Shown: positions 8,693 through 17,963 of the stretch, piece after piece | Position numbering within the stretch: the stretch's first letter is position 1 | Layout of the letters: every line of letters starts with the position of its first letter | Program-made: the position numbers and the translations under genes | Source: Pedobacter heparinus DSM 2366 | GTDB lineage: Bacteria; Bacteroidota; Bacteroidia; Sphingobacteriales; Sphingobacteriaceae | Reading direction: 5' to 3' | Length of the DNA stretch: 64,000 bases | NCBI RefSeq assembly: GCF_000023825.1 | Contig: NC_013061.1 | Coordinates: 5,022,001 to 5,086,000, forward strand | Notes under the pieces: generated by a model | What the model was told of the DNA's origin: nothing | Seen by the model: the letters and a program-made list of their open reading frames with translations, nothing else | Database searches by the model: none

Positions 8693-10096
8693 CTATTTTA
8701 TATACCTATTGATAACGTCCACTATTGAGCTGTTATCTTGTAATTGAGGTAAATATTCAAACAAAATATAGTGCTTTTCAGGATCTGTAACCAGGGCTGT
8801 TTCAAGATATAAGAGGGCTTCGCTCTTTTTTCCAAGGGCAAATAAATAAGCTACCATACGATAATATAGCTCTGCGGCATCAGGATTATTTTTTATCGCA
8901 TCAGACATCGTCTCTGAAGCTTCGAGTAGTTTTCCCTGCTCGTACAATACAGTTGAAAAATCAAGCCAGGCTTCTACATCTACCGGATTGTACTCCAAAA
9001 CTTTATAATAGGCTTCAACAGATTGTTCTATCTGCCCGAGCTTATAATGGGCATCGGCCATGGCAAACCAAAAATCCGGATTCTCTGCATCCAGTTCCAG
9101 CGCTTTTCTGTAAAAATGCAGCGACTCAAAGTAGCGTTCCTCAAAATTCAGGGTAACACCTATGCCAAACCAGGCATCGGCCATCTTCGCGTCCATCTTA
9201 ACAGATTTTTTGTAGTATGAACGCGCTTCATCCATCCTTTCAAGCTTTTCATAACATTCCCCGATAGCACAATAGGTATCGGCATTGGGTGGTTCGTATT
9301 CAAAGGTTTGTTTATAAACCTCAATAGCTTCCGTGTAGCGGTCAAGCTGAACCAGTGCATTCCCTTTATTGTAGTAGGCAGAAGCAAAATTGTCTTTAAT
9401 TAAGATGGCATAATCATAAGCATCAATTGCTTTCTCGAACAAATCCAGTTTATGGTAAGAATTGGCCAGGTTATACCATGCGGCATAAGAATACGGATCA
9501 TTATCTATGTATTCCTGATAAAACTTAATACTTTCTTCCTGTTTATCTAAAATGTCATAACAAAAAGCAAGCTCATACAAACCGTCCTTGTTCTCCATGT
9601 TTTGCTCCAGGCTCTGTTTAATATATATAATCGCGCTTTCATAGTCCAGCATATTCTGGTATACATAAGCAATCTGCAAAAGAATTTCATCTGTTGTTTC
9701 AGCAAATTCCAATGCTTTCTGGAAATTATCCAATGCTTCAGAATAACGCTCAAGGCTATTAAAGATATTCCCTCTTAAAATATAGATCTCTGCTTCAGAA
9801 GCCTCCAGCATTTCCGCTTTCTGCAGCGACAGGAATGCCCTTTCCGTCTGATCGGTTATAAACAGCAACTGCGCCTGTTTAACCAGAAATACCGCAGCAT
9901 AAGGATGCTGATTAAGTGCATATTCTATTACCTGAAGGGCCTTTACAGGGTCACTCTTCTCAATATAGTAATCAATAATATTCTCAAAAGCCTGGGCATC
10001 AAAAAAGTACTGATCCTGATTGCGTATCATCTCCTCGTAACGCTCAACAGACCGTTGGGCGTCATCACTAAAATCAAAGTAAAATTCCTCTTCCAT
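8693..10096 (-). CDS. large tetratricopeptide-repeat protein
   Basis: The 467-residue protein is almost entirely TPR units. From about residue 35 to the C terminus one can count some eleven or twelve 34-residue helical hairpins with the usual A/G/Y/P spacing (for example WYNLANSYHKL, YYNKGNALVQL, WFGIGVTLNF). It has no signal peptide, so it is probably cytosolic, and begins with an acidic stretch. TPR arrays are protein-binding scaffolds and the partner is unknown. It is first in the minus-strand run ending at the lipoprotein gene, with 65 bases to comA. Confidence 0.9.
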   Translation of the reverse strand: MEEEFYFDFSDDAQRSVERYEEMIRNQDQYFFDAQAFENIIDYYIEKSDPVKALQVIEYALNQHPYAAVFLVKQAQLLFITDQTERAFLSLQKAEMLEASEAEIYILRGNIFNSLERYSEALDNFQKALEFAETTDEILLQIAYVYQNMLDYESAIIYIKQSLEQNMENKDGLYELAFCYDILDKQEESIKFYQEYIDNDPYSYAAWYNLANSYHKLDLFEKAIDAYDYAILIKDNFASAYYNKGNALVQLDRYTEAIEVYKQTFEYEPPNADTYCAIGECYEKLERMDEARSYYKKSVKMDAKMADAWFGIGVTLNFEERYFESLHFYRKALELDAENPDFWFAMADAHYKLGQIEQSVEAYYKVLEYNPVDVEAWLDFSTVLYEQGKLLEASETMSDAIKNNPDAAELYYRMVAYLFALGKKSEALLYLETALVTDPEKHYILFEYLPQLQDNSSIVDVINRYIK

Positions 10097-10442
10097 GTAT
10101 TGAATAATTAAAGAACTGCTCCCCTTGTTGCTAAATACATTATAAGTTTACAATTATTATGTGTTGGATACGCCAAATAATTTTCAACATACACACAACT
10201 TATCTGTTAAGTAGCTGATTATATTAATAATGCGAGAGGGCTATGATCAGAAATATTTTACAAAGGAACACAACATTATATTAAAACAAGTAAAATTCGG
10301 GTCATGAAACTCATTTAACTACCCAACCTGTCATCGTTTCGTTATTTTTTGTTGATTTGTATACCTGACCATTTTACTATATGTAGAAGGAAAACGGTAG
10401 AGAAACTTTTGCCCCACCTTAACTGTGTAAATAGCTTTATAT
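10097..10442. other. AT-rich intergenic region, no gene seen
   Basis: This 346-base stretch separates the TPR gene from the GIN-domain gene. It must contain the TPR promoter and the GIN gene's terminator region. I found no convincing TAnnTTTG element, no strong hairpin with a T run and no open frame with coding character. Confidence 0.5.
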
Positions 10443-11084
10443 TTATCTAATAATGCGCTCTGCGATTATGGTGTCTTTCAACATTCTGTTCCTGTAGCCT
10501 GGCAGCTGGTATTGAACCTCTTGTGCGGCTACTGTTGTTGTTACTGCTGCAAACTGTTCCATTTTTAATTTTGCTACCTTGTTTTTAACCAGGGTATGTT
10601 CATTTGTTGAGCCTTTCAGGTTTAGCGCCGAACTGTCTTTTATAACCGTATATAAACTTCCGGCATCCGCATTTACATAGGCTGTTGCCTCATCTTTCAG
10701 AAAAACCTGAAGTACGTTTAATGAAAACCTGCCCCTTGTAGTTACCGTAGCTGTATTGGCAGCGTCAATCCTTTGTAAGTCCTTCATAAATACGACTATA
10801 ACAACAGGCTCCAGTTCGGTAGAGCTAATGTATAGTTTATCGCCTTTTTGCATGATCTTAGTAAGTTTTTTATTGTAATCCTGGTAAATTGCCACACTTT
10901 GTTTGTCGCACTGGACAAGTTCAACCCGGGCATTTCCCGTGATCACAACCTTATTAAAATCTATCGTTGAAGATATTTCCGGTTGATTATTTTTTTTATC
11001 AGTTACCGCCGAAGCAAATGCTGATGAGGAGAGCACAATAGCTGTTAAAGCTGATGCGAATAATGTTTTTACCAGAGTTTTCAT
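10443..11084 (-). CDS. GIN-domain (DUF2807) exported protein
   Basis: The 213-residue protein has a signal peptide of about 24 residues (MKTLVKTLF... ending AFA). It then shows the pattern of the putative auto-transporter adhesin head GIN domain: FNKVVITGNARVELVQ, a KGDKLYISS strand, and repeated short beta strands of a right-handed helix (VTTRGRFSLNVLQVFLKDEATAYVNADAG). These proteins are common in Bacteroidota and lack a proven function, with a cell-surface role assumed. It is a single gene flanked by long AT-rich spacers. Confidence 0.75.
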   Translation of the reverse strand: MKTLVKTLFASALTAIVLSSSAFASAVTDKKNNQPEISSTIDFNKVVITGNARVELVQCDKQSVAIYQDYNKKLTKIMQKGDKLYISSTELEPVVIVVFMKDLQRIDAANTATVTTRGRFSLNVLQVFLKDEATAYVNADAGSLYTVIKDSSALNLKGSTNEHTLVKNKVAKLKMEQFAAVTTTVAAQEVQYQLPGYRNRMLKDTIIAERIIR

Positions 11085-11362
11085 ATTTTTTGTTATTTTG
11101 TTAGCATACTTACCTATAAGTCACATTAAAACCAGAAACGTTACAGCGTTTTTTAAGCTTTTAGGCAAGATTGGCAGAATAACCGACCAACCTGCATTTT
11201 TTTTCGACCAACAGCCAATAAAGACATCAATGCAACGAATACTGATCAGTCTTTCGTTAAATAGTTAAAAAAACAGCGCAATTTTATTTGAAAGCATTTC
11301 AATTTGATGTAAGTTTAGAGATTTTTAAATGCTTATCCTCTGATTGTTTTAATCTCTTGCCA

Positions 11363-14257
11363 ATGTTACGTGTAGATAGTGCCAAACCCTGCAAAATTGT
11401 ATACTCTTTATGTAAACATGCATATTTGGGCTATTTGATTGAGCCCCATATTGTACAGTTAAATCCGCAGGGCGACTTTTCCTTAACCTATCAGCGTATT
11501 TTTTCACATACTGCAAAAGAATTCACCAAACATCTGACAGAAACTGATCTTAAACTCATCAAAATTCTGGACGAAACGGAGCAGGACTTCATTATCAAGA
11601 AATTTCACAAAAAAGCGATCAGACCGGTAGAATTTTTCAGCAAGTTTTTCAATGACAAGTTCTATGATAATGTTCGTCCAAAAATTGAAAAGAAATTATC
11701 CGAAGTTTTGGAGATGTTAAAAACTGAAGGCTCCTTATACCTCATGGACAAGGATGGATGGCCCGCGGAAAGAAAGATTGATATTGCTACAGAACCTTCA
11801 ACTGTATTGTTTCATTTCAGGAGAAATGAAATAGAGACCCGCTATTTTCCAACCATTAAATACCAGGGATTACGTATCGATTTCATGTTTAAAGATGCTC
11901 AGGTGATCAGCAACCAACCTTCCTGGCTCCTGCTTAATGATATGCTTTATTTTTTTGAACAGGATATTGAAGGTAAAAAACTTCTCCCTTTTCTGAATAA
12001 GCGCTACATCACCATTCCTAAAGCGACAGAAGATGCCTATTTCGGAAAGTTTGTGGCTCCCCTGATAGAGAAATACCACGTTTATGCCGAAGGCTTTGAT
12101 ATCCGGACAGAAAAGCATGAGCCTATACCCGTTATAAAGGTAATTTATGTAGATGCCGGGATTTCTCAGCTACAGCTTAACTTTAAATACGGAGAGCATG
12201 CTTTTGCAATGGGCAGCGAGAAAAAAGTAACTGTACACCTTCATAAGGAACAGGACAATTATGTTTTTACCCGGGTTAAAAGAGACGCGGTCTGGGAAAA
12301 ACAGAAGTTCAATTATCTTTTAAGTCTTGGTCTTAAAAAAACAAGCACGCTTTACCATCACCTGGAAATCCCTGCAGAAATGGAGGAAGACCAATCTTAT
12401 GCAATCATCAACTGGGTAAACGAACACCTTGAACAACTACAGGCTGAGGGCTTTGAAATAGAGCAGCACCGTGGAACCAAAAGGTTTTTATTTGCCGTAA
12501 ATAAGATCAGCTTTGACATTAAGGAAGACAACGATTGGTTTGACATCAATGCCATTGTTTATTTTGGCGAGCACCCCATTCCTTTCATTTCATTAAAAAA
12601 CCATATTCTGCACAAAAAAAGGGAGTTTCTTTTACCAGATGGGTCAATTGCCATTATTCCAGACAAATGGTTTACCCAATATGGAAGCTTGTTTAGTCTT
12701 TCGGATGGTAGCAAAGGATTAAAACTTAAAAAACATCATATCGGCCTGATCAATGAACTGGCTGAAGACGGCATCGCCAATATCACCCTGAGCAGGAAGC
12801 TGCAAAGGTTGAACGACTTTGAGAATATTGCCGATACAGAGATGCCCCTTAACTTTAAGGGCGATTTGCGGCTTTACCAAAAGGCCGGGTACAACTGGTT
12901 TAGTTTTTTAAGGGAATATAATTTTGGTGGCTGCCTGGCTGACGACATGGGTTTGGGAAAAACCATACAAACGCTGGCCATGTTACAGAAACTAAAAGAA
13001 GAAGACCTGGAGCAGTCTAAACACAGCACATCACTTATTGTGATGCCCACATCATTGATTTACAATTGGTTAAATGAGGCTAAAAAATTCACACCAAAGT
13101 TAAAGATCCACGCACATACCGGCACTTCAAGGAATAAGGATGTTGCCCGTTTCTCTGACTTCGACATCGTTATTACAACTTATGGCATTACCCGGGTTGA
13201 CATAGAGGTGCTTAAAGACTTTTATTTCAGTTATATTATATTGGATGAAAGCCAGAACATCAAAAATCCTTCATCCAAATCTTTTAAAGCGGTAAGGGCC
13301 CTTAAATCCAGGCATAGGCTAATCCTAAGTGGTACACCGGTTGAAAACTCGGTCAGCGATCTGTGGACACAGCTAACCTTCTTAAATCCCGGATTACTGG
13401 GTACACAGGCCTTCTTCAACGAAGAATATGTGCAGGGCATTGAAAAGAAAAAAGACGAAGAAAAAGCCAGGAAATTACAGGCCATCATTAAGCCTTTTGT
13501 GCTCCGCAGAACAAAGGAGCAGGTGGCATCTGAACTTCCCCCTAAAACCGAACAGGTATTTTATTGTAACATGAGTGAAGACCAGGCTGCTTATTATGAA
13601 AAAACCAAATCAGCCTATAGAAATGATTTGCTCAACAGCATGGATGACGGCACTTATGCAAAAAAACAAGTCCAGCTTTTACAGGGCTTAACGGCCCTGC
13701 GTCAGCTGGCCAACCACCCCGTAATGATAGATGAAACCTATACTTCAGATTCGGGTAAGTTTGAGAACGTGGTCCATACTTTAGACAATGTGCTTAAAGG
13801 AGGGCATAAAGTGCTCATTTTTTCTCAATTCGTGAAACACCTCAATATCTTCAGACAATACCTTGAAGAAGAAAACATTTCCTTCGCTTACCTGGACGGT
13901 GCCACAAAAAACCGGGGAGAGATTGTTGCCGACTTCCAGAAGAATACCGCATTAAAAGTATTTCTGATTTCTATTAAGGCCGGAGGTGTAGGTCTGAACT
14001 TAACCGAAGCTGATTATGTTTTCATTCTTGACCCCTGGTGGAACCCTGCTGTGGAACAGCAGGCCATTGACAGGACCCATAGAATTGGCCAGGACAAAAA
14101 GGTTTTCATCTATAAGTTCATTGCAAAAGATACTGTAGAGGAAAAAATACTTGCCTTACAAAACCGTAAAAAAAGACTGGCCAGCTCGCTGATCACTACA
14201 GAAGAGAGTTTTTTTAAATCCTTGAGCAAAGAAGACATTAGTGAGCTGCTCAATTAG
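11363..14257 (+). CDS. SNF2-family DEAD/DEAH helicase
   Basis: From the ATG at 11363 the protein has 964 residues. A TTG at 11288 would add 25 residues, which I consider less likely. The N-terminal half (to about 480) is the Bacteroidota-specific region preceding Snf2. The helicase core has Walker A ADDMGLGKTIQT near residue 527, the DESQ motif II near 628, SGTPVENS near 655, and the C-terminal helicase motif VI DRTHRIGQ near 903. Swi2/Snf2 ATPases translocate on DNA or remodel nucleoprotein, often RNA polymerase (RapA-like), but the bacterial role here is unknown. It ends overlapping the convergent aat gene by eight bases. The 278 bases upstream hold no other gene that I can see. Confidence 0.9.
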   Translation: MLRVDSAKPCKIVYSLCKHAYLGYLIEPHIVQLNPQGDFSLTYQRIFSHTAKEFTKHLTETDLKLIKILDETEQDFIIKKFHKKAIRPVEFFSKFFNDKFYDNVRPKIEKKLSEVLEMLKTEGSLYLMDKDGWPAERKIDIATEPSTVLFHFRRNEIETRYFPTIKYQGLRIDFMFKDAQVISNQPSWLLLNDMLYFFEQDIEGKKLLPFLNKRYITIPKATEDAYFGKFVAPLIEKYHVYAEGFDIRTEKHEPIPVIKVIYVDAGISQLQLNFKYGEHAFAMGSEKKVTVHLHKEQDNYVFTRVKRDAVWEKQKFNYLLSLGLKKTSTLYHHLEIPAEMEEDQSYAIINWVNEHLEQLQAEGFEIEQHRGTKRFLFAVNKISFDIKEDNDWFDINAIVYFGEHPIPFISLKNHILHKKREFLLPDGSIAIIPDKWFTQYGSLFSLSDGSKGLKLKKHHIGLINELAEDGIANITLSRKLQRLNDFENIADTEMPLNFKGDLRLYQKAGYNWFSFLREYNFGGCLADDMGLGKTIQTLAMLQKLKEEDLEQSKHSTSLIVMPTSLIYNWLNEAKKFTPKLKIHAHTGTSRNKDVARFSDFDIVITTYGITRVDIEVLKDFYFSYIILDESQNIKNPSSKSFKAVRALKSRHRLILSGTPVENSVSDLWTQLTFLNPGLLGTQAFFNEEYVQGIEKKKDEEKARKLQAIIKPFVLRRTKEQVASELPPKTEQVFYCNMSEDQAAYYEKTKSAYRNDLLNSMDDGTYAKKQVQLLQGLTALRQLANHPVMIDETYTSDSGKFENVVHTLDNVLKGGHKVLIFSQFVKHLNIFRQYLEEENISFAYLDGATKNRGEIVADFQKNTALKVFLISIKAGGVGLNLTEADYVFILDPWWNPAVEQQAIDRTHRIGQDKKVFIYKFIAKDTVEEKILALQNRKKRLASSLITTEESFFKSLSKEDISELLN

Positions 14258-14885
14258 TCTTTAATAAGTTAAGATAACGTCCATTGCTGATCATTTCTGC
14301 ACCTAAACTCATTAAATGATTGTTTGGCAGCTGGCAGTCTATGACATTGAAGTCCTTGTACCGACAAAGCCAGATCAAAGCCGCCTTAGAAGCATTGCTT
14401 GCTTTGCTAAACATGCTTTCCCCGCAAAAAACCTGATTAATCTGTACTCCATATAAGCCCCCAACCAGTAGCCCATCCTGCCATACCTCTACACTATGTG
14501 CATGCCCACGCTGATGTAAATCCAGGTAAGCGGTCTGCATTTCCTTCGTAATCCAGGTGCCATCCTGTTCTTTTCTATTAATTATGGCACAATTTTCCAC
14601 CACTTCTTTAAACGCCTGGTCATAGGTAATTTCAAACAGCTTAAGCTTAAATATCCGGTCCATGCTTTTGCTCACCTTTACATTTTCAGGAAAAATCACA
14701 CAACGCTCAGCGGGCGCATACCAGCAGATCGGATCCCCCTCACTAAACCAGGGAAAAATTCCATTTTTATACGCTAAAATAAGCCTTTCGGGCCTCAGAT
14801 CGCCCCCAATTGCCAGTAACCCATCGGGATCTGCAAGATCCGGGGCTGGAAAAACGATTGTTTGATCGTCTAACTTAAAAACCAT
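14250..14885 (-). CDS. aat: leucyl/phenylalanyl-tRNA-protein transferase
   Basis: Aat transfers Leu or Phe from aminoacyl-tRNA to N-terminal Arg/Lys of proteins, marking them for ClpS-ClpAP degradation. The 211-residue protein shows FPAPDLADPDGLLAIGGDL at the N terminus, the IFPWFSEGDPICWYAP signature, EVWQDGLLVGGLYG, and the FCGESMFS segment with the active-site region. The length is normal for the short bacterial form. It is a single gene, convergent with and overlapping the SNF2 gene end. Confidence 0.96.
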   Translation of the reverse strand: MVFKLDDQTIVFPAPDLADPDGLLAIGGDLRPERLILAYKNGIFPWFSEGDPICWYAPAERCVIFPENVKVSKSMDRIFKLKLFEITYDQAFKEVVENCAIINRKEQDGTWITKEMQTAYLDLHQRGHAHSVEVWQDGLLVGGLYGVQINQVFCGESMFSKASNASKAALIWLCRYKDFNVIDCQLPNNHLMSLGAEMISNGRYLNLLKTN

Positions 14886-14943
14886 TTACAATATTACGCA
14901 CTAAAAAATTATCTCCATTATGTTCTTTTACAAATTCGAAACA

Positions 14944-15915
14944 TTAGATCAGTCCCGCACTGAGGGCATCCGTTATGGCCTCCTCATTCGTTTCAAAAAG
15001 GCAGGTCCTGATGTTCCGGGCCTCAATTTTTTTCAGGAACTCACAGGTAAGGGCTTCCTTTTCTTTACGGATATTCCTGATGTAGACGGCTTCAATATTT
15101 TTAGGATACTTTTCTGCTATAGCTGTATAAATAGCAGGATCGCTTTGGGTATTGTCGCCAAGAAAAACAAACTTTTGGTTGGGAAAAGCATCCAGAATCC
15201 GCATTACCCGCATTAGTTTACCCTGATGGCCTGTTTTACCTGTTTTGATCAGGTCTTTCCAACGCTTGATCTGGTTCAGTAAAAATGCACCTTCAGGTAA
15301 CTTGTTGTACCTGAAGGTTTCTACCAGGTAATCGTACAGGTTCCATTCACTACTGGAAACATAAAAAAAAGGATTTGGCTGATCAGCGCTGGTATGTGAC
15401 AGTGACAGCGATTTATAGAGCGTGTAAGTATCCTGGAAAGTTTTTCTCGTCCTCGGATTTTTGATAAACAGCTCTCTTAGCCTTCTTCCAATGGCTGCCG
15501 AATGGGAAACCATTACCGTATCGTCAATATCTGAAATGAAAGCATATTGGGTAATATGAGGTACAAATATCTGTCCGTGTCCTACTGCCATCACAACACC
15601 ATGATCATTCAATGCCTCAACTTTAACACTATGCCAGCCTGCCTGAACATTTTCAATAGCCGCCCATTCAAATTTAAAGAACCCATCATATTCGGTTGTG
15701 TTGTATACCTGCTGCCCTTTAAAAGTTAACCTAACTTTAACGTAAGGATAAGGCTTTAAAATAAATAGTTTTAGCAGGTGAACAATGTTAACAAAAAGAT
15801 TATTGCTATAAATCTGTCTCGTTCGGGCTTTAAAACGGAATACATGTCCGTATACAACCAGATTGTGCGTGTGCCCGTAACCATGATATACTTTAACGCT
15901 GACAGATTTATTCAT
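14944..15915 (-). CDS. App1-family phosphatase domain protein (DUF2183)
   Basis: The 323 residues contain the App1 phosphatidate phosphatase catalytic domain. The SDIDDTVM motif, a DxDxT HAD-type nucleophile, is near residues 128-135, and FLGDNTQSDPAIY near 250 is the second acidic motif. The N-terminal 120 residues form a beta-rich domain that precedes the catalytic part in bacterial members. Yeast App1 dephosphorylates phosphatidate. Bacterial substrates are unproven, but the divergent neighbour is a diacylglycerol kinase-like gene 54 bases away, so opposing lipid phosphorylation reactions are plausible. Confidence 0.85.
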   Translation of the reverse strand: MNKSVSVKVYHGYGHTHNLVVYGHVFRFKARTRQIYSNNLFVNIVHLLKLFILKPYPYVKVRLTFKGQQVYNTTEYDGFFKFEWAAIENVQAGWHSVKVEALNDHGVVMAVGHGQIFVPHITQYAFISDIDDTVMVSHSAAIGRRLRELFIKNPRTRKTFQDTYTLYKSLSLSHTSADQPNPFFYVSSSEWNLYDYLVETFRYNKLPEGAFLLNQIKRWKDLIKTGKTGHQGKLMRVMRILDAFPNQKFVFLGDNTQSDPAIYTAIAEKYPKNIEAVYIRNIRKEKEALTCEFLKKIEARNIRTCLFETNEEAITDALSAGLI

Positions 15916-15969
15916 TAATAATTAAAACAGAGTAGGGCAGCAGTTGTTTTTGCTATTAGATATTTACTG

Positions 15970-16848
15970 ATGCATAAAAAGACTTCCAAATTAAAATTGC
16001 TGTTTATTGTGAACCCTGGCTCGGGAAGTGGAGAGATAAACTTCAGCGAGGTCATTGGCAATTATTTTGCCGAAAAAACACAGGATTTTGAGATTTACAA
16101 ACTTACAAAAAACTGTTCTCTAACTAAGATCAAGGGTGTTATTCAGCAATCGATGGCCGATAGGGTAATTGCCGTAGGTGGGGATGGCACCTTAAAACTG
16201 GTTGCAGAGTGCGTACTGGAAACCAACATACCAATAGGCATTATTCCGGCTGGTTCTGCCAATGGCATGGCCCGCGAACTAAACATCCCCTCCAGAATAG
16301 AAGAAGCGCTTGATATCGCCATAAATGCCCCGGCTAAAAAGATACATGCCGTTATTGTAAACGGCGAGCTCTGTATCCATCTGGCCGACATTGGCTTTAA
16401 TGCTTACCTGGTAAAGAAATTTGATGCCCTGCCGCAACGCGGAATGCTTGCCTATGCTAAAGCAGCCTGGACAGCCCTCTGGAATCATTATAAAATGGAA
16501 GTTGAATTTAAGATCAAAGATAAAACCATTCACTCAAAGGCTGCCATGGTGGTTATAGCCAATGCCACTATGTATGGTACGGGAGTTAAGATCAATCCTG
16601 ATGGGCAACTGGATGATGACTTTTTTGAGGTCATCCTTGTTAAAGAATACTCCTTCATGGAAATACTTAAACTAAAGTTTACCAACCTGCCTTTTAATCC
16701 AAAAAACATCGAGTCCTTCCAAACTACCAATCTCAGTATTAAAACCCGGCATAAGGCCCATTTCCAGGTCGACGGAGAATATATAGGAAAACTGAACAAC
16801 ATTAAAGCGCACATCGTTAAAGATGCCATCCACATCATTGCACCATAA
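15970..16848 (+). CDS. diacylglycerol/lipid kinase family protein (YegS-like)
   Basis: The 292-residue protein has the DAGK catalytic domain: NPGSGSG at about 15-21, the ATP-binding VGGDGTLK near 73-80, and the IIPAGSANGMARELNIP signature near 96-112. A C-terminal beta-sandwich domain ends the protein. YegS/BmrU/DgkB relatives phosphorylate lipids such as diacylglycerol, phosphatidylglycerol or sphingoid bases. Because Sphingobacteriaceae make sphingolipids, a sphingoid-base substrate is possible but unproven. It is divergent from the App1-like phosphatase gene and converges on the TonB-C gene. Confidence 0.88.
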   Translation: MHKKTSKLKLLFIVNPGSGSGEINFSEVIGNYFAEKTQDFEIYKLTKNCSLTKIKGVIQQSMADRVIAVGGDGTLKLVAECVLETNIPIGIIPAGSANGMARELNIPSRIEEALDIAINAPAKKIHAVIVNGELCIHLADIGFNAYLVKKFDALPQRGMLAYAKAAWTALWNHYKMEVEFKIKDKTIHSKAAMVVIANATMYGTGVKINPDGQLDDDFFEVILVKEYSFMEILKLKFTNLPFNPKNIESFQTTNLSIKTRHKAHFQVDGEYIGKLNNIKAHIVKDAIHIIAP

Positions 16849-16856
16849 TACCCCTT

Positions 16857-17507
16857 TTATCTGCAATACTTTTCCAGCATTTCATCCGCCAGGTCAGATC
16901 CCATGTATTTTACAAAAAGAAAGTCTTCGCAGGCTCCCTGTTTGTCCTGCTGCTGTATCTTTTTAAGCCCATCTGCTATTCTCTCCTTAAAATAAGCATC
17001 ATCATAACCCAATTCCCGCTTTAAGGCAATAAAACGGGCTTCTTCCCCCGCTTTAATGTCGCCCTTTTCTTTATTCTTATAAAAGTTCTGAATTGAATTG
17101 GCCAGTGCTTCGCTCGACTTATAAACTGCAATTGCCCGTTTAATTTCCTGGGGATCCTTATCGGCACAGTTATAGCCTGATAATGTAAATTTCATAGGGG
17201 CTACCAAAAACACAGTTGTATCATGGTTTTCAGGTACAGTCCATTTGCCACTACTCAGCCTGATCAGCCTTAAGGCCTCATCATCCAGGTCTGTACCGAT
17301 GCCCGAACTAATTTTTGAATAATAGACATGACCACTCTTGCTGAGCTTAAAGCTGATCGTGACAGTACCCTGAATGCAATTTTGCAAAGAATACTGGGGA
17401 TAAATGTTATTTGCCGTAACAAAGGCTTCCAGCCCACCCTTTATAACCGGCTGGGCACTTACTGCAGGTACCAACAGTACAAAAAATGCAATCAGGATCT
17501 TTGTCAT
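16857..17507 (-). CDS. exported TonB C-terminal-domain protein
   Basis: The 216-residue product has an N-terminal signal sequence (about residues 1-18, ending VSAQ). A TonB_C-like domain follows at about 30-110 (GTVTISFKLSKSGHVYYSKISSGIG, then DDEALRLIRLSSGKWTVP). The last 100 residues are helical and charged. Unlike canonical TonB there is no proline-rich linker or retained membrane anchor, so it probably acts as a soluble periplasmic protein and not as an ExbBD-driven energy transducer. No TonB-dependent receptor lies nearby. Confidence 0.7.
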   Translation of the reverse strand: MTKILIAFFVLLVPAVSAQPVIKGGLEAFVTANNIYPQYSLQNCIQGTVTISFKLSKSGHVYYSKISSGIGTDLDDEALRLIRLSSGKWTVPENHDTTVFLVAPMKFTLSGYNCADKDPQEIKRAIAVYKSSEALANSIQNFYKNKEKGDIKAGEEARFIALKRELGYDDAYFKERIADGLKKIQQQDKQGACEDFLFVKYMGSDLADEMLEKYCR

Positions 17508-17548
17508 ACACTAATTTACACATTTTAAAAAGAAATTAGCACAAGGGC

Positions 17549-17932
17549 TTATTCGCTTTCTTCACGCGCTCCGCTTTCTTCGCGGTCTCTCGAAATCTTG
17601 TCAAACAACTTGTCCATCTGTTCCACATACGTATTGGTATCATCCACAAAAAAAGTAAGTGTTGGAACCACCCTGGCCTGATGGCGGATGCGGGCGCCCA
17701 GCTTATACCTGATTTCGCCGGAATGAGAATTTACCTCGGCAACAGAAAGGGTGGTATTGCTGGTATTTAAAAAGCTTAGATAAACTTTTGCTACCGCCAG
17801 ATCCGGAGAAACACGAACTTTAGTAATGGTAACCAGTGTATTCGGTAAATAAGCTGATCCTTCACGTTGAAAAATAGCAGCTAACTCTTCTTGTATTACA
17901 CCGGCAAATTTCTGTTGACGTTTACTTTCCAT
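17549..17932 (-). CDS. rbfA: 30S ribosome-binding factor A
   Basis: RbfA is a small KH-like protein that binds free 30S subunits and helps mature the 16S rRNA 5' end. The 127 residues show the family start MESKRQQKFAGVIQEELA and the central VTITKVRVSPDLAVAKVYLSF strand. The IRYKLGARIRHQARVVPTL segment follows. The tail is charged. It lies 31 bases downstream of hflX, another ribosome-associated factor, on the same strand. Confidence 0.95.
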   Translation of the reverse strand: MESKRQQKFAGVIQEELAAIFQREGSAYLPNTLVTITKVRVSPDLAVAKVYLSFLNTSNTTLSVAEVNSHSGEIRYKLGARIRHQARVVPTLTFFVDDTNTYVEQMDKLFDKISRDREESGAREESE

Positions 17933-17963
17933 AATTTTTCTCTTTCTTCTTTAACGGCATTAA

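Noticed and set aside
11288-11362. 25-codon N-terminal extension of the SNF2 gene from a TTG
   Set aside because: The family usually starts near the internal ATG (MLRVD...). The extension has no supporting signal. Kept only as an alternative.
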